From positions 8,186,001 to 8,250,000 of the forward strand of contig NC_051099.1 in the NCBI RefSeq assembly GCF_901709675.1: a stretch of DNA of 64,000 nt, in the 5' to 3' direction. This DNA comes from Syngnathus acus. Its lineage: Eukaryota; Chordata; Actinopteri; Syngnathiformes; Syngnathidae. The translations under genes were made by a program, and so were the position numbers. Positions within the stretch are counted from its first letter, which is position 1. Each line of letters begins with the position of its first letter. The notes under the pieces were generated by a model. That model was not told where the DNA came from and did not search any database. It worked only from the letters and a program-made list of their open reading frames with translations. This document shows, piece by piece, positions 61,132 through 64,000 of this stretch.

Positions 61132-63460
61132 AACTGAGAAAATGATTTTTAGTATAAGCAAAATTATCTGGCAACAGAACAAGAAAGATTTACTTGATGT
61201 ACTTGACAAGATTTTGAAAAACAAGAAAATGATACTAGGCCCATATGTACAGCATTCTACAAACAAATTTGTAATTTCAAACTTACTAATTTCAACCCTA
61301 AGTAAAATATTTAAAATCTTAAAATAAAGGAAATCAACATGAAACCACATTTTAGGTTCTTTGTTGTTGGACAGTCATCTTGTTTGAAGCTTCATAGTAA
61401 TTGAAATTTGCTTTTAATACTCATTAACAAGACTATAAGATCAAATAATATAATCAAGTAATAAGTATCTTGAAACAAGCAGAATGATCTTGCCTGACAA
61501 TTTTATTTCAAGTAAAAATAACAACACAGCAAAATAAGCTTTTAGCTTGAATTTAAGAAATCATATCTTACTTAAGAGTTCCCTTTTTACAGTGTATATG
61601 TGAGTCTAGCATGCAGTAAATGATGTTTTTGTACTCAACAGTGCATCCTTTTCATATGGCAATATGGAATGGCACTTGAAGAAAATGGATAATCTTCCAA
61701 AGAAAGAAGCCAGAGAATCAGGATTTTACTCCTCTGATCCCTTTCAATGAATAGAAGCCAACTCTAGGCACGACTGCTATGTAATGGCTGAGACATTTTG
61801 TGGAGATTTCCTGGTTCTGCTCTAAAGCTAATTCACATTTGAAATTCAAAATATCAGTTAATCACCACATACCGTGCCTTGTCTGCCTACACAAGCTTCC
61901 AGTATTTTGCATGTTAGTTTTAGACTGTAAAGGGGCTTTCAGTATTGGATGAAATTTACAGGATGTAAATCCAAATCATGTTTGTTTTAACACAATCTGG
62001 AATTATGTAGCATATCCTAATGAATCATTTATGAGGCTTGGCTAACGTGTGTTAATGAATACATTTATAGTGTTAGGTTTATTTTCCCAAGAACATATTG
62101 TGAGAAGAAGTGGAGTGAAACCTTTTTCTCCCGCATGACAGATAAAGGCCTGAGTGCCCACATCCCCAGTGGACATTAATTTTCAAGCATCTGCTGATGA
62201 CTATGTGGGAATTTAATTGTCATCTTTCATCAGGACGGATATGAGTGGATGGTAAAGCCCGTCAGTTTTGTTGCCGTAGTTTTAATAGATGTGTGTCAAC
62301 ACCTAGACATTGGAGGCTGCAGTACAATGTGAGAAATAAAAGTTGTATTCCAGGCATCATCTATTTTACGCGCTAAGGCTTGTCATAAATGACCTTGACC
62401 TCTGCTTGTGTTGCGTCTTTCCTGCCGCGTCTCATTCTCTTGCTATGATTCCTTGTCACTGCGTTCTCTTCAGCGTTGAGCATTCCTTTGAGTCGTTCAG
62501 TGCCGCGGACTGTGCAGTAAACAACATTAGCCTAATTGGCATAATCTGAGAGTCAACGCCATGCTTTCCCCAGGCATGAAATGGTGTTCGCGCACAAAAC
62601 GCCTCGCATGGATGGAATCATTTAGGCCCACCTCCGTGCAGTATTTGTGCTTTAGAGCTGGCACACACCATGTGGGCGGTGGATTACAAAGTATTTCTGT
62701 TTGGTCTAGATTCCAATAGTCAAGCCAGACTTCAAGGCGGATGGGGATTGCAAACATAAGATTGTGGTCAATCCATGAAAGACCGTTTTGGTGGCTATCT
62801 GAAATTTTATACGCTACTTTAAAGTTCAGAAGGGCTTGAGCTGGGAATTGGTCTTTGGTGTTTTGGAAGGTGGCACATTGCCCTTCATCAGGCATTTCAC
62901 TCATAGCTGTTGCAATAATCCAAAGTGTTCTGCCTGCCAGCTCTGTGTGTTTCTCGGCAGATTGTCAATGTTTTCTGTGAGTAGATATGTTGGCCACATT
63001 GCGCCATCTGTTGTCAGTCACAGACAGTCAGTCCTCTTGTGTACTTACAGTATCCACCAGACTTTATCATCCATCTTATAAACTCTTGGGATGGAAGTTT
63101 CGTCCAAAACGTTTGATGCAACTTTGTGATAAGAACTCATTGTAATGTTTGTGTTATTTATGAAGTTGAATCTAAACGGTATCGGAATTACTCACTTAAC
63201 AACAGCTGTGCTTTAAGCATTTTTTACTTCAGAACATTTGGAGTCGAGTGAACAGCAGACATAGCACCCCGAGAAACCTACTAAGCTCGCCACTCAGGAA
63301 AAGTTTTCCAACCATGCAAATATTAAGGCTGTGATGGTAAATATAATCATATAATCGTGTCTGCGCTCATGTAGGTGGCAAGATAGCTGTTGCCTGGGCA
63401 GTCAGGAAGGACTCAAACATTCTTTTTCTTTTCTTTCTGTTGGCTCAAGACTGTGATAAG

Positions 63461-63590
63461 GGGCTAGCATCTGGTGATAACTGGACCATGCGTACTCCTT
63501 GGAGGCCTGCACATTATGAGAAATGGTAAGTTAGCTGAGGGCTAGCATCTGTTGTTAACTGGACCATGCAAACACCTTGAAGAGCTGAGG
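63461..63590. repeat. direct duplication, period 78 bp
   Basis: GGGCTAGCATCTGGTGATAA at 63461 recurs as GGGCTAGCATCTGTTGTTAA at 63539. Both are followed by CTGGACCATGC and an ACTCCTTGGAG / ACACCTTGAAG stretch. An imperfect, older local duplication in robo intron 2. Confidence 0.85.
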
Positions 63591-64000
63591 TGTACTTTCT
63601 TACAGTTGGTTGGGGATGAAAGCATATGCCGGATATAAAGAAGCATACAAAATGTTTTGTTGCTTGTAGCCTTGTTTCAAGTGTTGGGTAAATTCATTAT
63701 GCAACACAAAAGGTAGCGATATATGTGCTTTTCATGTTTCTGCAGACAAAAGAAATCCCAGAAAATAATTTGGGTGTTTTTATTATATTTTGTGCAGCTT
63801 TTGCAACAGTATGAGACCTAGCAGGCTGTCAAACAGTGTAATGTACTGGTGACAGAGATAGAGCGATCCCTCTAGCACCAGAATTGTTTTTTTATTGTCT
63901 CAGCGTAACCATGCTGTCCATCTAAAAACACAACAACATTCACACGCAGAGGCACACGCAGGGACACACGCACACGGACTTAAGCTGAAAGTGAGCAGTA

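Larger units (their letters stand above)
59951..64000 (+). other. robo intron 2, 5' part
   Basis: It starts GTAAGTCTGAG. No exon encoding the second Ig domain (expected LRDDFRQNP-type start) was found to the end of the window, so this intron is at least 4.05 kb. It holds a CA-rich microsatellite and a 78-bp direct duplication. Confidence 0.8.

Noticed and set aside
60932-61350. His/Thr-rich + frame and Cys/Val-rich minus frame
   Set aside because: Produced by the CA-rich microsatellite at 61015-61131.

Overview
The window looks like nuclear DNA of a ray-finned (teleost) fish. The coding exons are vertebrate-type and split by GT-AG introns. Coding density is very low, simple repeats are many, and the dispersed repeats (L2/Jockey-type and RTE/Rex3-like LINE tails, a hAT-type MITE, TIR elements beginning TACCGTATT) are of kinds common in teleosts. 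No bacterial or viral gene, tRNA, rRNA or CRISPR array was recognised. Almost every long open frame is a chance frame.

Two protein-coding genes can be supported, both on the + strand. At the left edge, 3459-3829 is the last coding exon of a delta-1 protocadherin. It encodes the C-terminal cytoplasmic tail of the long isoform, and pcdh1 fits best. The 3.4 kb before it is presumed to be its last intron. What follows is presumed 3' UTR, with one candidate poly(A) signal at 7094-7099. At the right edge are the first two coding exons of a Roundabout (robo) axon-guidance receptor. Exon 1 (57171-57228) encodes the signal peptide. Exon 2 (59624-59950) encodes the complete first Ig domain. They join in phase across a 2.4 kb intron, and the third coding exon lies beyond the window. 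A CpG-rich stretch just upstream (about 56690-57000) is the likely promoter/5' UTR and carries several short upstream ORFs.

Between the two genes lie about 50 kb without a recognisable exon. The structure found there is repeats: (1) four TIR elements that share TACCGTATT...TACGGTA ends but fall into three classes by interior (7215-8667; 21996-22844 and 35217-36557; 29986-31307), two of them holding internal minisatellites; (2) an inverted pair of hairpins at 29682-29985, directly abutting one of those elements; (3) LINE fragments at 17930-18240 (minus), 42599-42779 and 43640-44005; (4) a hAT-type MITE at 10546-10700; (5) several local tandem duplications with periods of about 96, 152 and 78 bp, plus microsatellites and homopolymers.

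The two genes have no evident joint function beyond both encoding neural cell-surface receptors. I found no convincing new multi-gene system. The most unusual structure is the TACCGTATT element family with its extra hairpins near the ends.
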